43,686 nt of DNA from an uncultured bacterium (GTDB lineage: Bacteria; Patescibacteriota; Minisyncoccia; Phycocordibacterales; CAIZLB01). Both the position numbers and the translations under genes were made by a program. The notes under the pieces were generated by a model. The model ran no database searches, was not told the origin of the DNA, and saw nothing but the letters and a program-made list of their open reading frames with translations. The stretch is from assembly GCA_903848795.1 (NCBI GenBank), contig CAINHC010000031.1, positions 1-43,686 of the forward strand, written 5' to 3'. This document shows positions 32,841 through 40,496 of the stretch, in pieces. The stretch's first letter is position 1. Each line of letters starts with the position of its first letter.

Positions 32841-33878
32841 TTAAGAAACAGATGATTCACTGATAAATATTATATCTCGTTTCGAATCTATTTCAGTGTT
32901 TATACCAAATGGTAGTGTTATGATTGGATCACAATGTCCGATGTTGGCATTCAATACTATGGGGTAATCATGCTTTTGTGTGTAATATAGGATAAGCTTT
33001 TTAAGCTGATTACAATCATCATCTGAATAGTTATAGGGACGTCCTATTATTAGTCCTTTTATTTTATCAAATACTCCCATATTATCTAAATCCGATAAGT
33101 ATGAATCAAGCACACTAATTGGCAACCCCTCCCCAAATTCATGACCTTCTGGTATATCTATAAAAAATATGCAGCCCGTTGGATCAACCCAGTATTCAGT
33201 TCCAGTTAAGTGATTTATTGACGGAACACAACCACCAAAGATAGGTCCTGAAGCATAACCTTGTTTTAACCAATCATACCCTTCGGATGCTATTAATTTT
33301 CTTGGCCTATCTAAATCCTTCTTAACTGTCCAGTCAAGGATTTCTGCAGTCCACTCTTTTGATTGAAAAATCTCTCCAATCGGTTCTAGGGATGTAAGTG
33401 CTTTATTAAAATACTCTAAAGTATAGGGAAGAATTTCTGGGTATTCGCCAAATTGAGTCATTGCACATGGCCCATAAAATGTTTGCAGATTAGAACGTTT
33501 TATAAATGCATAATGTAACACTGATATATCAGAAAAGCCAATGAATATCTTTGGATTGTTTTTTATTAGTTCAAAATCCAAATATTTCAACACTTGGCTA
33601 GAATGGTCTCCTCCAATTGTACAAATTATTGCAGAAATATCTTTGTCTTTAAACATCTCATTGATATCTGACGCTCTTTTTTCAGGCTCAGAAGAAACAT
33701 AATTATTTCTTTCTAAAGAGTGTCTGGCAAATTTGACTTTGTAGCCGAGTTTTTCTAGTGCCTTAACCGCATTCTCAATTCTATGGGGAAAAATATTTGC
33801 ATTACCAGCTGATGGGGCAACTATACCAATTGTGTCCCCTTTTGATAACCTCTTCGGCTTTATTAATTTTATATTCAT
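32841..33878 (-). CDS. S66 serine peptidase, MccF-like
   Basis: The protein is 345 aa. The nucleophile elbow is IGFSDIS with Ser116, preceded by ICTIGGDHSSQVLKYLD. The His is in NIGHCDPIITLPFG (His315). The MccF-type insert EWTAEILDW, GYDWLKQG and FGGCVPSINHLTGTEYW (about 175-230) fits MccF, which cuts aminoacyl-nucleotide amides, better than LD-carboxypeptidase LdcA. The position of the catalytic Glu reads Asp241 (FFIDIPEG instead of FLETSE). It overlaps the ProRS-like gene by 4 bp and is 12 bp before the AsnRS-like gene. An immunity or product-trimming role is inferred; plain murein recycling is the alternative. Confidence 0.85.
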   Translation of the reverse strand: MNIKLIKPKRLSKGDTIGIVAPSAGNANIFPHRIENAVKALEKLGYKVKFARHSLERNNYVSSEPEKRASDINEMFKDKDISAIICTIGGDHSSQVLKYLDFELIKNNPKIFIGFSDISVLHYAFIKRSNLQTFYGPCAMTQFGEYPEILPYTLEYFNKALTSLEPIGEIFQSKEWTAEILDWTVKKDLDRPRKLIASEGYDWLKQGYASGPIFGGCVPSINHLTGTEYWVDPTGCIFFIDIPEGHEFGEGLPISVLDSYLSDLDNMGVFDKIKGLIIGRPYNYSDDDCNQLKKLILYYTQKHDYPIVLNANIGHCDPIITLPFGINTEIDSKRDIIFISESSVS

Positions 33879-35128
33879 ATAGTAGTTTTTTTATTAATTA
33901 TTTTTTCATTGATAGACCCTCGAGTTTTTAAAGGTAAAAGTATTTTTTTAAGAGAATTCATTGTTCCGCAACGTTGACAACTTGAAAACTCATTTGGATG
34001 ATATGCGCCCAAAGAACTGAATTCTTGCAATACATTTTCGCATTTTTTACATAAAAACTCAACCCTGTAATTATTTAAACATTTTATGAAGTGTCTTTTG
34101 TTATTTTCGAAAATAGCACGATCACTTTTGCGTAACAATTCTTGAATCATATTAAAGTCAGTCAACTTTCCAACTTCATTTGTGAATATTACTTTATAGA
34201 ATATTTCTCCATTTTTCATAAATAAAGTTAAAATTGATTCAACTTCATTGCAAAAACTATCACCTTCTTCTCCTATTATATCTGGAATATCAATACTGAC
34301 CTTGTATCTTATATTGTTTTTTAAAAAATCTTTTATTTTAATATATGCATTTTTAGACATTAGTACTTGAATAGGAGCGATACAGCTTGGCCACACCACA
34401 TTAATTTTATCTTCTTGCATTATACAATAAATATAAATTATTCTACCGCTAAAACCATACTGAATTATCTCTTTATTTATTATATTATCACCTCTTGGAA
34501 AATTCTTCGATAATACATACATCGTCGAAGCAACAGTGATCGTTTCTGAACTTTCTGACATTAACGGCAAAAACATCCTATTGGCAAACTTTTTAAATCC
34601 ATCTTCTTGTTCTACCCACAGATGTGGAAGAAGTATTTTATCAAAAAACGAATTTATTGATGGTATAACCTTTTTAGTAATAACATTAACAGACAAACTC
34701 TTTTTAGTGGACATAACAAAACTCAGCGCAGGCCAAATTCTTTGGTCAATAAGTAGGGCTTTCGGTTGAAACTCTCTGTATAAAGGAGTGTTTATCATAA
34801 TTATTGAACTGCTATTTAATTCGAGTTTTTTCAGCAAGATGCTTGTGTTTTCAGGTCGGATTGCGTAGTTAAGGGTGGTTGAAGAAAATACATTTTTATA
34901 ATTTGAAATTTTCTTGTATATATTATTGTAGTTATTTATTCTTATAATACTTCCACATGTAATATTTTTCACTTTCCCCACAAAGGATAATTCATTATTT
35001 AGTACACTATACATATTCTTTACAAGTTTTATCCCCTGAGATCTCCAGACGTAATGTCCACTCATTATAGGTTCTTGAAACAAAATCTTTGTCTTGTCCA
35101 ATTTATATATAATAGTATTTTTTTTCAT
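33875..35128 (-). CDS. Degenerate ProRS-like class IIa protein with C-terminal zinc ribbon
   Basis: The protein is 417 aa. It aligns by eye with the proS product of this window: YAIRPENTSIL against [25 protein letters not shown] against the motif 2 region; WVEQEDGFKKFANRMF against [30 protein letters not shown] against motif 3; and VVWPSCIAPIQVLMS (about 244-258) against the start of the anticodon-binding domain. Several motif 2 ATP-contact residues are changed, so aminoacylation is doubtful. Residues about 358-386 add a CxxC-n-CxxC zinc ribbon. It may be a pseudo-synthetase that binds an aminoacyl adenylate, a tRNA or a partner. It is 6 bp after the 154-aa gene. Confidence 0.7.
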   Translation of the reverse strand: MKKNTIIYKLDKTKILFQEPIMSGHYVWRSQGIKLVKNMYSVLNNELSFVGKVKNITCGSIIRINNYNNIYKKISNYKNVFSSTTLNYAIRPENTSILLKKLELNSSSIIMINTPLYREFQPKALLIDQRIWPALSFVMSTKKSLSVNVITKKVIPSINSFFDKILLPHLWVEQEDGFKKFANRMFLPLMSESSETITVASTMYVLSKNFPRGDNIINKEIIQYGFSGRIIYIYCIMQEDKINVVWPSCIAPIQVLMSKNAYIKIKDFLKNNIRYKVSIDIPDIIGEEGDSFCNEVESILTLFMKNGEIFYKVIFTNEVGKLTDFNMIQELLRKSDRAIFENNKRHFIKCLNNYRVEFLCKKCENVLQEFSSLGAYHPNEFSSCQRCGTMNSLKKILLPLKTRGSINEKIINKKTTI

Positions 35129-35134
35129 ATTTAG

Positions 35135-35599
35135 TTACATGGTTAAGAAAAAGACGCCGGTCTTTACTGAAAAGTTGTCATTTTTAAACTCCCTGAAAGA
35201 CATCTTATGATAGTTAAATATACTTCTCAGCTGTTTTATCTTTGAATAGTTTATAATTTGGCAGATACATAAAGTTACTTCTTTATAATCTTCATTAAAA
35301 GCACTTCCTATTGAGAAAGCCCCTGCATGTCCATCTTTGAGCAACCTCCTTACTTGAGAATATAATAATATGTTTGTATTTTCATCTCCATCTGAACGGA
35401 TATAAAATTCTTCTTGTTTTGTATTACCCTTAACATTAATAAAATCTTTCTTTTTGTAACGAATATTATCTGAATAGTAAATACCGTCTACCAAAATTCG
35501 CTTTTTGTCATTACACACTTTAGACATCATCATTTCTGATATTTGTTCTAAACCAATTTCTTCTAATTCTAATATTAATTTGGAATAGTTTTTTATCAT
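35135..35599 (-). CDS. Unrecognised 154-aa protein of the aaRS-like operon
   Basis: No family is recognised with confidence. Residues 76-110 (ILLYSQVRRLLKDG, AFSIGSAFNEDYKEV) have the rhythm of a class II synthetase motif 2 region (x-FxIGxxFRxE ... EFT) as in PheRS, SepRS or PylRS, but the Arg is not conserved and the protein is far too short for a full core. It overlaps the upstream methyltransferase by 4 bp and is followed 6 bp later by the ProRS-like gene, so it is translated as part of the unit. There is no signal peptide or membrane helix. Confidence 0.65.
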   Translation of the reverse strand: MIKNYSKLILELEEIGLEQISEMMMSKVCNDKKRILVDGIYYSDNIRYKKKDFINVKGNTKQEEFYIRSDGDENTNILLYSQVRRLLKDGHAGAFSIGSAFNEDYKEVTLCICQIINYSKIKQLRSIFNYHKMSFREFKNDNFSVKTGVFFLTM

Positions 35600-36510
35600 A
35601 TTTTTTCTATATTATACGTAAAACATCCTGGTTTAATTCTAATCACTCCTTCATTATCCATAAAGTTTTTAAAATATTCTGTCAACTCACCTACCACTAT
35701 TGGCAATAAAGGACTTTCATTAAAGTATGATTCCATGTGAAAATTTAAGAATATTTCTAATGCTTCATCTAAAGATGAATATTCAATATCTTCACCTTCA
35801 TGGTGTGATAAAGTAAGGTTTATGAGACATTCTTTTCTTAACTCTTCAAATATTTCGTCGAGCAATAGTTTTGATGGACTTTGAATTTCAATATTATTAT
35901 AGAGTGTAAAGACTTTTTTCCACTGACTCATCAGTATCTCCTGCTCTTCTGAAGTTGAATCAAAGTGTATGATAAAAAGCCTTGAACCTTTTATCATATT
36001 GTTTATTATTACTTTTTTAATCGTATCCCTGACGTATCTTCCTCCAGAAGTTACCCCCTGATTAATTAGTATTTGATGTACAGAGTGAGAAAAGCTCCAT
36101 AAGCTAAAGATGACATCATATTTATCATTGGTTTTAGATAAAAATTCCACTGAATCTGATTTTACAAAACTTGTTTTTTTAAATCTTTTTCTACAAAATT
36201 CCAACATCCTTATACTTAAATCAACCAGTCTTAATCTTACCTTTCCATCTTTAAATTTATTTAGAAACACTTCAGTCGCTCTACCTGATCCACACCCAAG
36301 CTCCAGTGCATTAATCGCGTTGTAATTATTATTTGTCATACTACTAAGAAATTCATCGAACAATTGCAAATCAGTTTTTCCTGAAAAAACATATTCTTTC
36401 AGTAGACGATCGTAGTAACATGGTTCAATGTAGTCCTCTATGGTTGTAGTAATTTTTAACCATGGATATCTTTCGTATAAATCTAATCTGTTATTATTGA
36501 ATAGATTCAT
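35596..36510 (-). CDS. Class I SAM-dependent methyltransferase with C-terminal extension
   Basis: The protein is 304 aa. Motif I ALELGCGSGRATEVF is at residues 68-82, the acidic end of strand 2 is RLRLVDLSIRML (about 92-103), and YDVIFSLWSFSHSVHQIL gives motif IV (about 130-147). Residues after about 190 are helical and may form the acceptor site. It lies 8 bp after the first methyltransferase gene. The substrate is unknown; in this operon an amino acid, peptide or nucleotide acceptor is conceivable. Some family members transfer aminocarboxypropyl groups instead of methyl. Confidence 0.82.
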   Translation of the reverse strand: MNLFNNNRLDLYERYPWLKITTTIEDYIEPCYYDRLLKEYVFSGKTDLQLFDEFLSSMTNNNYNAINALELGCGSGRATEVFLNKFKDGKVRLRLVDLSIRMLEFCRKRFKKTSFVKSDSVEFLSKTNDKYDVIFSLWSFSHSVHQILINQGVTSGGRYVRDTIKKVIINNMIKGSRLFIIHFDSTSEEQEILMSQWKKVFTLYNNIEIQSPSKLLLDEIFEELRKECLINLTLSHHEGEDIEYSSLDEALEIFLNFHMESYFNESPLLPIVVGELTEYFKNFMDNEGVIRIKPGCFTYNIEKI

Positions 36511-36518
36511 GTTTTTAA

Positions 36519-37358
36519 CTATATTTTTGTAGCTACCGTAAAAATGTTCATACCTCTATTTGCAATTTCTGGCTTGCTGTTATACTTCATCTCAAGTTCA
36601 AAAACCTTCTTGAAAAAACTATTTTTTTCAAGCGCAGAAGAAATTCTACTCTTCTTTGAATTTTCTTTGTCAAAATCCTCAGGACCTGGCTGTGCAAATA
36701 CAGGTACACCATAGGTTCTATTAATTAGAAAATGAGCATTTTTAAGATCGTCTTCCATGGTTTCTTTTGCAAAAACATTAAGTTCCGGAACATGTTCACC
36801 CCATTTAACTATTTTTTTATTATCTAACTTCTTAAGTTCTTCGTTTCCAGCACAATAATTATTAATTTTTGAACCCAGTGCGTTATAAAATCCATGACCC
36901 ATTATAATTATTTTGCCACCTTTTTTTAGAATTCTAAACAATTCTGTAAAAGCTTTTTCTTTTTTATAAATAAAACTAATTGGACTATATATACTTATAA
37001 TGTAATCTATAGATTCATCCTTTAATTCCATCATGTTTTTCAAGTCTCCGTGAATAACTTTTACCCTGTTGACGATACCGGAATTATTAATATTTTTGAC
37101 GGCCTGATTTATCATGTCCTTAGACTTATCATAGATAATAAAATCTGATTTATATATGCTACTTAGATTACAAACCCACCTGCCGGTTCCTCCACCTGCA
37201 TCTAATATAATTGAATTTTTACTAATATTAGTAGGTATATTATCATTAATTATTTGTGTAATTAATGCATCAGACAATTTCCAAAAACCATGCTTGTTGG
37301 CGTTGTCGACATTCTTTGAATAAGGCTTGAAAAAGGCATCAAATTGGTTATTATTCAT
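36519..37358 (-). CDS. Class I SAM-dependent methyltransferase, first gene of the operon
   Basis: The protein is 279 aa. Motif I is ILDAGGGTGRWVCNL (residues 51-65), motif II IIYDKSKDM, and motif IV DESIDYIISIYSPISFIYK, with LKKGGKIIIMGHGF as post-motif (Methyltransf_11/25 type). The C-terminal third is probably the substrate lid. It opens the six-gene operon. A palindrome TGACTTA-TTT-TAAGTCA (37408-37424) about 50 bp upstream could be an operator. Confidence 0.83.
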   Translation of the reverse strand: MNNNQFDAFFKPYSKNVDNANKHGFWKLSDALITQIINDNIPTNISKNSIILDAGGGTGRWVCNLSSIYKSDFIIYDKSKDMINQAVKNINNSGIVNRVKVIHGDLKNMMELKDESIDYIISIYSPISFIYKKEKAFTELFRILKKGGKIIIMGHGFYNALGSKINNYCAGNEELKKLDNKKIVKWGEHVPELNVFAKETMEDDLKNAHFLINRTYGVPVFAQPGPEDFDKENSKKSRISSALEKNSFFKKVFELEMKYNSKPEIANRGMNIFTVATKI

Positions 37359-37407
37359 ATTTTATTAATACTTGAGTTATTTTCTATTAATAGATATAGA
37401 ATATACC

Positions 37408-37424
37408 TGACTTATTTTAAGTCA
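37408..37424. promoter_or_regulatory. Palindrome in the operon promoter region
   Basis: A perfect 7-bp inverted repeat TGACTTA / TAAGTCA around TTT, next to a TTGACT-like -35 on the minus strand and TATATT downstream. It is placed as an operator for the methyltransferase operon. Confidence 0.4.
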
Positions 37425-37484
37425 ATATAAGAGAATTGACAATATTTTGTAAAGGCATAAAATCTAAACTAGATCATAAACAGA

Positions 37485-37545
37485 TATTTCAGTCGAGAAT
37501 TTCAGAGGTAAACTTTTTTTGTTACTGAAATCCTCGACTGAAATA
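37485..37545. repeat. 21-bp inverted repeat between divergent genes
   Basis: Arms at 37485-37505 and 37525-37545 (TATTTCAGTCGAG ... CTCGACTGAAATA) pair over 21 bp with a single mismatch around a 19-nt T-rich loop. No T-run follows on either side, so it is not an ordinary terminator. It sits 28 bp before the ATG of the small membrane peptide. Confidence 0.8.
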
Positions 37546-37572
37546 CAAACCACAGTTGAGGAACTGTACAAA

Positions 37573-37743
37573 ATGAAAAAGAAACACAAGATAGTCGCCA
37601 TATTTATGGTCTTCCTAGCCTTATTATGTGGTCTTTGGGCTGTACTGTCAGGATATCCATTCCCGAATCCGCAGGGTGTACCGAGTAACGGAATGGAATC
37701 ACCTTCTGTGCCGCAAAACATATTTCAATCCGAAAAGCAATAA
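37573..37743 (+). CDS. 56-aa membrane-anchored small peptide
   Basis: The start is ATG 37573, supported by GAGGA about 11 nt upstream; the frame is open further to a TTG at 37519. It has a basic N-terminus (MKKKHK), one hydrophobic helix (IVAIFMVFLALLCGLWAVL) and then a polar proline/asparagine-rich tail with YPFPNPQGVPSN. It looks like a small membrane protein or an uncleaved signal-anchored peptide. It is the only plus-strand gene in this half of the window apart from the right edge. It is divergent from the aaRS-like operon and has its own terminator. Confidence 0.55.
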   Translation: MKKKHKIVAIFMVFLALLCGLWAVLSGYPFPNPQGVPSNGMESPSVPQNIFQSEKQ

Positions 37744-37815
37744 ACCTACAGGTTACAGCTTTAAAAGATTGACAATTAGTGAATAAAATCACCTGGACTA
37801 GAAATCCAGCACAAC

Positions 37816-37855
37816 AACCGCCTGACCCAAGTGTTATCTTGAGAGGCGGTTTTCT
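37816..37855 (+). terminator. Terminator of the 56-aa gene
   Basis: AACCGCCT / AGGCGGTT stem (37816-37823, 37844-37851) followed by TTCTAATT. Confidence 0.7.
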
Positions 37856-37879
37856 AATTGATATAGGTTGGCCATATAT

Positions 37880-37905
37880 ATAAATATAACTTTGGAGCAA
37901 TTTTT
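37880..37905 (-). repeat. Degenerate third copy of the hisS/proS promoter segment
   Basis: It matches the 57-bp duplication over TATAAATAT and TTTGGAGCAATTTTT (24 of 27 positions). The -10 position is spoiled. The next ATG (37875) opens only a 13-codon frame, so it is probably inactive. Confidence 0.6.
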
Positions 37906-37925
37906 GGTTTTTTAAAATAGCGGCT

Positions 37926-39512
37926 CTATTTTAAAGTATTAATTTGATAAATATTCTCAATTTCCTCGACATAAACTTTATAATCTGGAATTCTAGTTAA
38001 TACCCCATCAGACAATAGATAAGTTAGATCAAGTGATGCCTGCTCAAGAAAGTATCTATCATGAGACACAATCAAGACTGAGCCTTTGTATGTTTTAAGA
38101 GTTTCCTCCAATGCCTCAAGCGCTTCAATGTCCAAATGATTTGTCGGTTCATCCAATACCAGTAAACTCACAGATTCAGCAGAAAATAGTGCGAGTAAAA
38201 GCCTAGCTCTTCCACCAGGGCTTAAGTTGCCAATTGAATGCCTCATTTGTTTTTCATCAAAGCCAAATTTAGCTAGTTGAACATACGATTCTTGCTCATC
38301 CTCATATGCACGCTCTGTCAAAAACTCCAAGAGAGTCTTGTCCTTCGGAAGCGTCTCATGCTCCTGCATCATGTTTCCAATCTTTAAACCCGAACCAAAT
38401 TCCACTTTTCCGCTAAATGCCTTTAGTTTACCTGTAATTGTTTTAAGTAAAGTAGATTTTCCTGACCCATTCAAACCCATAATTCCAACTCTATTACCAT
38501 ACATTAATTCAAATGAAATTGGCTCAGTTCTAAATCCATCAGGATATCCTGCAATAACCTCAATCAATCTAATGTCTCTTGTTCCAGCTTTTTTCTCAGC
38601 ATCTAGAGAAATTTTAAATAGTTCCCTCTCTATTGGCTTTTCAGCCTTATCCATTTGTTCAACCCTCTTCTCCACAACCTTCGCCCTACGTCCAGCCTTG
38701 CCCGCCATATCTCTATTATATCCTTGTAAATATTTATCATTATCACTTCCAACCCACTTTGCACCCTTTACTGATTCAGCCTTCATCTCCCTTGCTCTTT
38801 TAATTAGTCTCTCTATTTCCTCTTGCTGATCATTATATTCTTCCTTTTGTCGATGAAGTTTCTTCGCAAGAGTTTCTAGGTAATCGCCATAGGTTCCATT
38901 GGTTATATTTAATGAATGAGTTATCCAATCTATCTCAAAAATCTTTTTAACAACTCGGTCCAAAAATCTTCTATCATGAGAAATCAAAATACAAGCTGCT
39001 TCTGTTTCATTAATAAATTTCTCAAGCCAAATTAAAGCTGGTAAATCAAGATTATTTGTTGGCTCATCTAAAAGAAGTAAGTCTACGCCCTTAAGTAATA
39101 TTCCAGCAAGAATAATTTTACTCTTCTGACCACTACTTAGCTTTGCGACACTATGACCAAGGTCAATATCCCTTAAACCAAAGCCTGTGAGAATCGAATT
39201 CATTCTGTGTGGAAAATCATAATCGTCAATTGCAATCTCTGCTGTGCTTTTCAAATATTCTTCAATGGTTTGATCTGTGATTAGACTAGTGTCTTGTGGC
39301 AAATATCCGATCTTAATGTCCTTCAAAATATTAATCGACCCAGAATCTGCTTCTTCAGTTCCAGTAATTATTTTTAGAAGTGTAGTTTTTCCAGTTCCAT
39401 TATTACCAACAAGTGCAACCTTCTGTCCTTTTTCAATAGTAAAAGTGACGTTCGACAGAACATCTATTAATCCATAGCTTTTATTTATTTTTTCAGCTTT
39501 TATGAGGCTCAT
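37926..39512 (-). CDS. ABC-F family ATPase
   Basis: The protein is 528 aa, two tandem ABC domains and no membrane segments. Walker A motifs are GNNGTGKTTLLK (about 36-47) and GLNGSGKSTLLK (about 345-356). Signatures are LSSGQKSKI and LSPGGRARL. Walker B/D-loops are LLLDEPTNNLD and LVLDEPTNHLD. The charged linker between domains fits the P-site tRNA-interacting region of ABC-F proteins. It acts on ribosomes as a translation factor (EttA/Uup-like) or as antibiotic protection; which one cannot be told. TATAAT is 5 nt before ATG. Confidence 0.92.
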   Translation of the reverse strand: MSLIKAEKINKSYGLIDVLSNVTFTIEKGQKVALVGNNGTGKTTLLKIITGTEEADSGSINILKDIKIGYLPQDTSLITDQTIEEYLKSTAEIAIDDYDFPHRMNSILTGFGLRDIDLGHSVAKLSSGQKSKIILAGILLKGVDLLLLDEPTNNLDLPALIWLEKFINETEAACILISHDRRFLDRVVKKIFEIDWITHSLNITNGTYGDYLETLAKKLHRQKEEYNDQQEEIERLIKRAREMKAESVKGAKWVGSDNDKYLQGYNRDMAGKAGRRAKVVEKRVEQMDKAEKPIERELFKISLDAEKKAGTRDIRLIEVIAGYPDGFRTEPISFELMYGNRVGIMGLNGSGKSTLLKTITGKLKAFSGKVEFGSGLKIGNMMQEHETLPKDKTLLEFLTERAYEDEQESYVQLAKFGFDEKQMRHSIGNLSPGGRARLLLALFSAESVSLLVLDEPTNHLDIEALEALEETLKTYKGSVLIVSHDRYFLEQASLDLTYLLSDGVLTRIPDYKVYVEEIENIYQINTLK

Positions 39513-39546
39513 TTTTGATTATATTAGACATTTGTTTGCCAAGTGC

Positions 39547-39852
39547 CTATCCAAAATATTCAACGCTTTTCAATGCTATTTCTTTAAAATCATCACTAAC
39601 ATTTGCAAAGTCCACCAAGTTTATAGTGTATGGGGTCTTTAATTCTTTAAGTTTATCTTGTATCTCTGCTATCTTAGATGCATCTATTTTCTTGCCCATT
39701 ATCCCAACATCTATATCTGATCGTTCTCCTCCTGTTCCGTTTACTCTAGAACCGAAAAAGAATATCTTATACTCGGATAATCTGATATAAGACTTTAGAG
39801 CATCAATTATTCCAGCCTCTATAATTCTTTGGTCTTGTTCTTTTAATTTCAT
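39547..39852 (-). CDS. MNT-type nucleotidyltransferase (antitoxin)
   Basis: The protein is 101 aa. The minimal nucleotidyltransferase motif is FFGSRVNGTGGERSDIDVG (about 31-49): GS plus the metal-binding Asp-x-Asp, with a third acidic candidate at about 80 (NLVDFA). In HEPN-MNT (type VII) modules this enzyme adenylylates and silences the HEPN RNase. Its start codon shares one base with the HEPN stop, giving translational coupling. Confidence 0.9.
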   Translation of the reverse strand: MKLKEQDQRIIEAGIIDALKSYIRLSEYKIFFFGSRVNGTGGERSDIDVGIMGKKIDASKIAEIQDKLKELKTPYTINLVDFANVSDDFKEIALKSVEYFG

Positions 39853-40238
39853 TATTTACTTAATAATTTTGATAAATTATGAAAAGTCTCAGACATAGAT
39901 TTTGCTGATATGGCCACTTCTTCTGCGATTAGTTCTTCATACTCATGAGCTGTTTGATTACGAGTATCTCTCATTTTTGTCCACTTTTTGAAATCTTCCT
40001 CATCAAAAACTGAAACGAGAAAGGCAGATTTAAAAGATTGTATTGGAGATTGAATTTCTTGTTGGGAGTACTCTACTTCAAGAAAGTTTTTGAGCGATTT
40101 CCATCCCGTATCAAAAGTGAACTCAAATCTTTTAATTAGAGCGTCTCTCTCGATGGCGTTTTTTGGCTCTAAAACCTCATCAAATCTGTCCAAGGCGTTT
40201 AGAAATTCTTTTATTTTTTTATCTAGTTTTTCTCTCAT
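39852..40238 (-). CDS. HEPN-domain protein (toxin of MNT-HEPN pair, HI0074-like)
   Basis: The protein is 128 aa, all-helical. The HEPN catalytic Rx4-6H motif is seen in MRDTRNQTAHEYEE (Arg and His near residues 92-97). FEFTFDTGWKSLKNFLE is typical of the nucleotidyltransferase-substrate-binding HI0074 subfamily. It is predicted to be an RNase toxin held in check by the MNT partner downstream. A TACAAT is 9 nt before the start. Confidence 0.88.
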   Translation of the reverse strand: MREKLDKKIKEFLNALDRFDEVLEPKNAIERDALIKRFEFTFDTGWKSLKNFLEVEYSQQEIQSPIQSFKSAFLVSVFDEEDFKKWTKMRDTRNQTAHEYEELIAEEVAISAKSMSETFHNLSKLLSK

Positions 40239-40272
40239 GATGTTTATATTGTAATATAATAGGTCTTTATAA

Positions 40273-40386
40273 TCAATCTAAGTCTTCATCTAGATCTTCA
40301 TATACCTTGTTACGCGGCCCTGACCAATTCTCTTCACTTTTCCAGGTCTTAGTGATAATTACTAATATATCAGTTTTTATCAGATT
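40273..40386 (-). pseudogene. Start-less 37-codon ORF, possible gene tail
   Basis: The open frame ends in TKTWKSEENWSGPRNKVYED and an acidic tail, with protein-like composition. Only a CTG (40381-40383) could serve as a start. It may be the relic of a gene now lost, lying between the HEPN gene and the 168-aa cassette. Confidence 0.25.
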
Positions 40387-40397
40387 TTATCAGATTA
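40368..40397. repeat. Three 10-bp tandem repeats
   Basis: TATCAGTTTT, TATCAGATTT and TATCAGATTA follow each other with exact helical phasing. They lie 130 bp upstream of the HEPN start codon and might be an operator array. Confidence 0.5.
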
Positions 40398-40433
40398 GGC
40401 AAGGTACATTTTTGAATATTTATGTAAAAGTAA

Positions 40434-40460
40434 AACCCCAGCCGAATTGCTGAGGTTAGG
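40434..40460 (-). terminator. Terminator of the 168-aa gene
   Basis: Minus strand ACCTCAGC-AATTC-GGCTGGGGT stem followed by TTTACTTTTAC. Confidence 0.75.
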
Positions 40461-40496
40461 ATTTGAACGCCAAATATCCTAAAAGCGTTTTGACAT

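Noticed and set aside
31710-37358. Call as a canonical microcin C cluster
   Set aside because: No ThiF-like MccB adenylyltransferase, precursor heptapeptide or MFS exporter gene was found; only the MccF-like and methyltransferase parts are shared.
37834-37875. 13-codon leaderless ORF after the degenerate promoter copy
   Set aside because: The -10 is spoiled and the spacing to ATG does not fit the leaderless pattern; the frame runs into the opposite-strand terminator.
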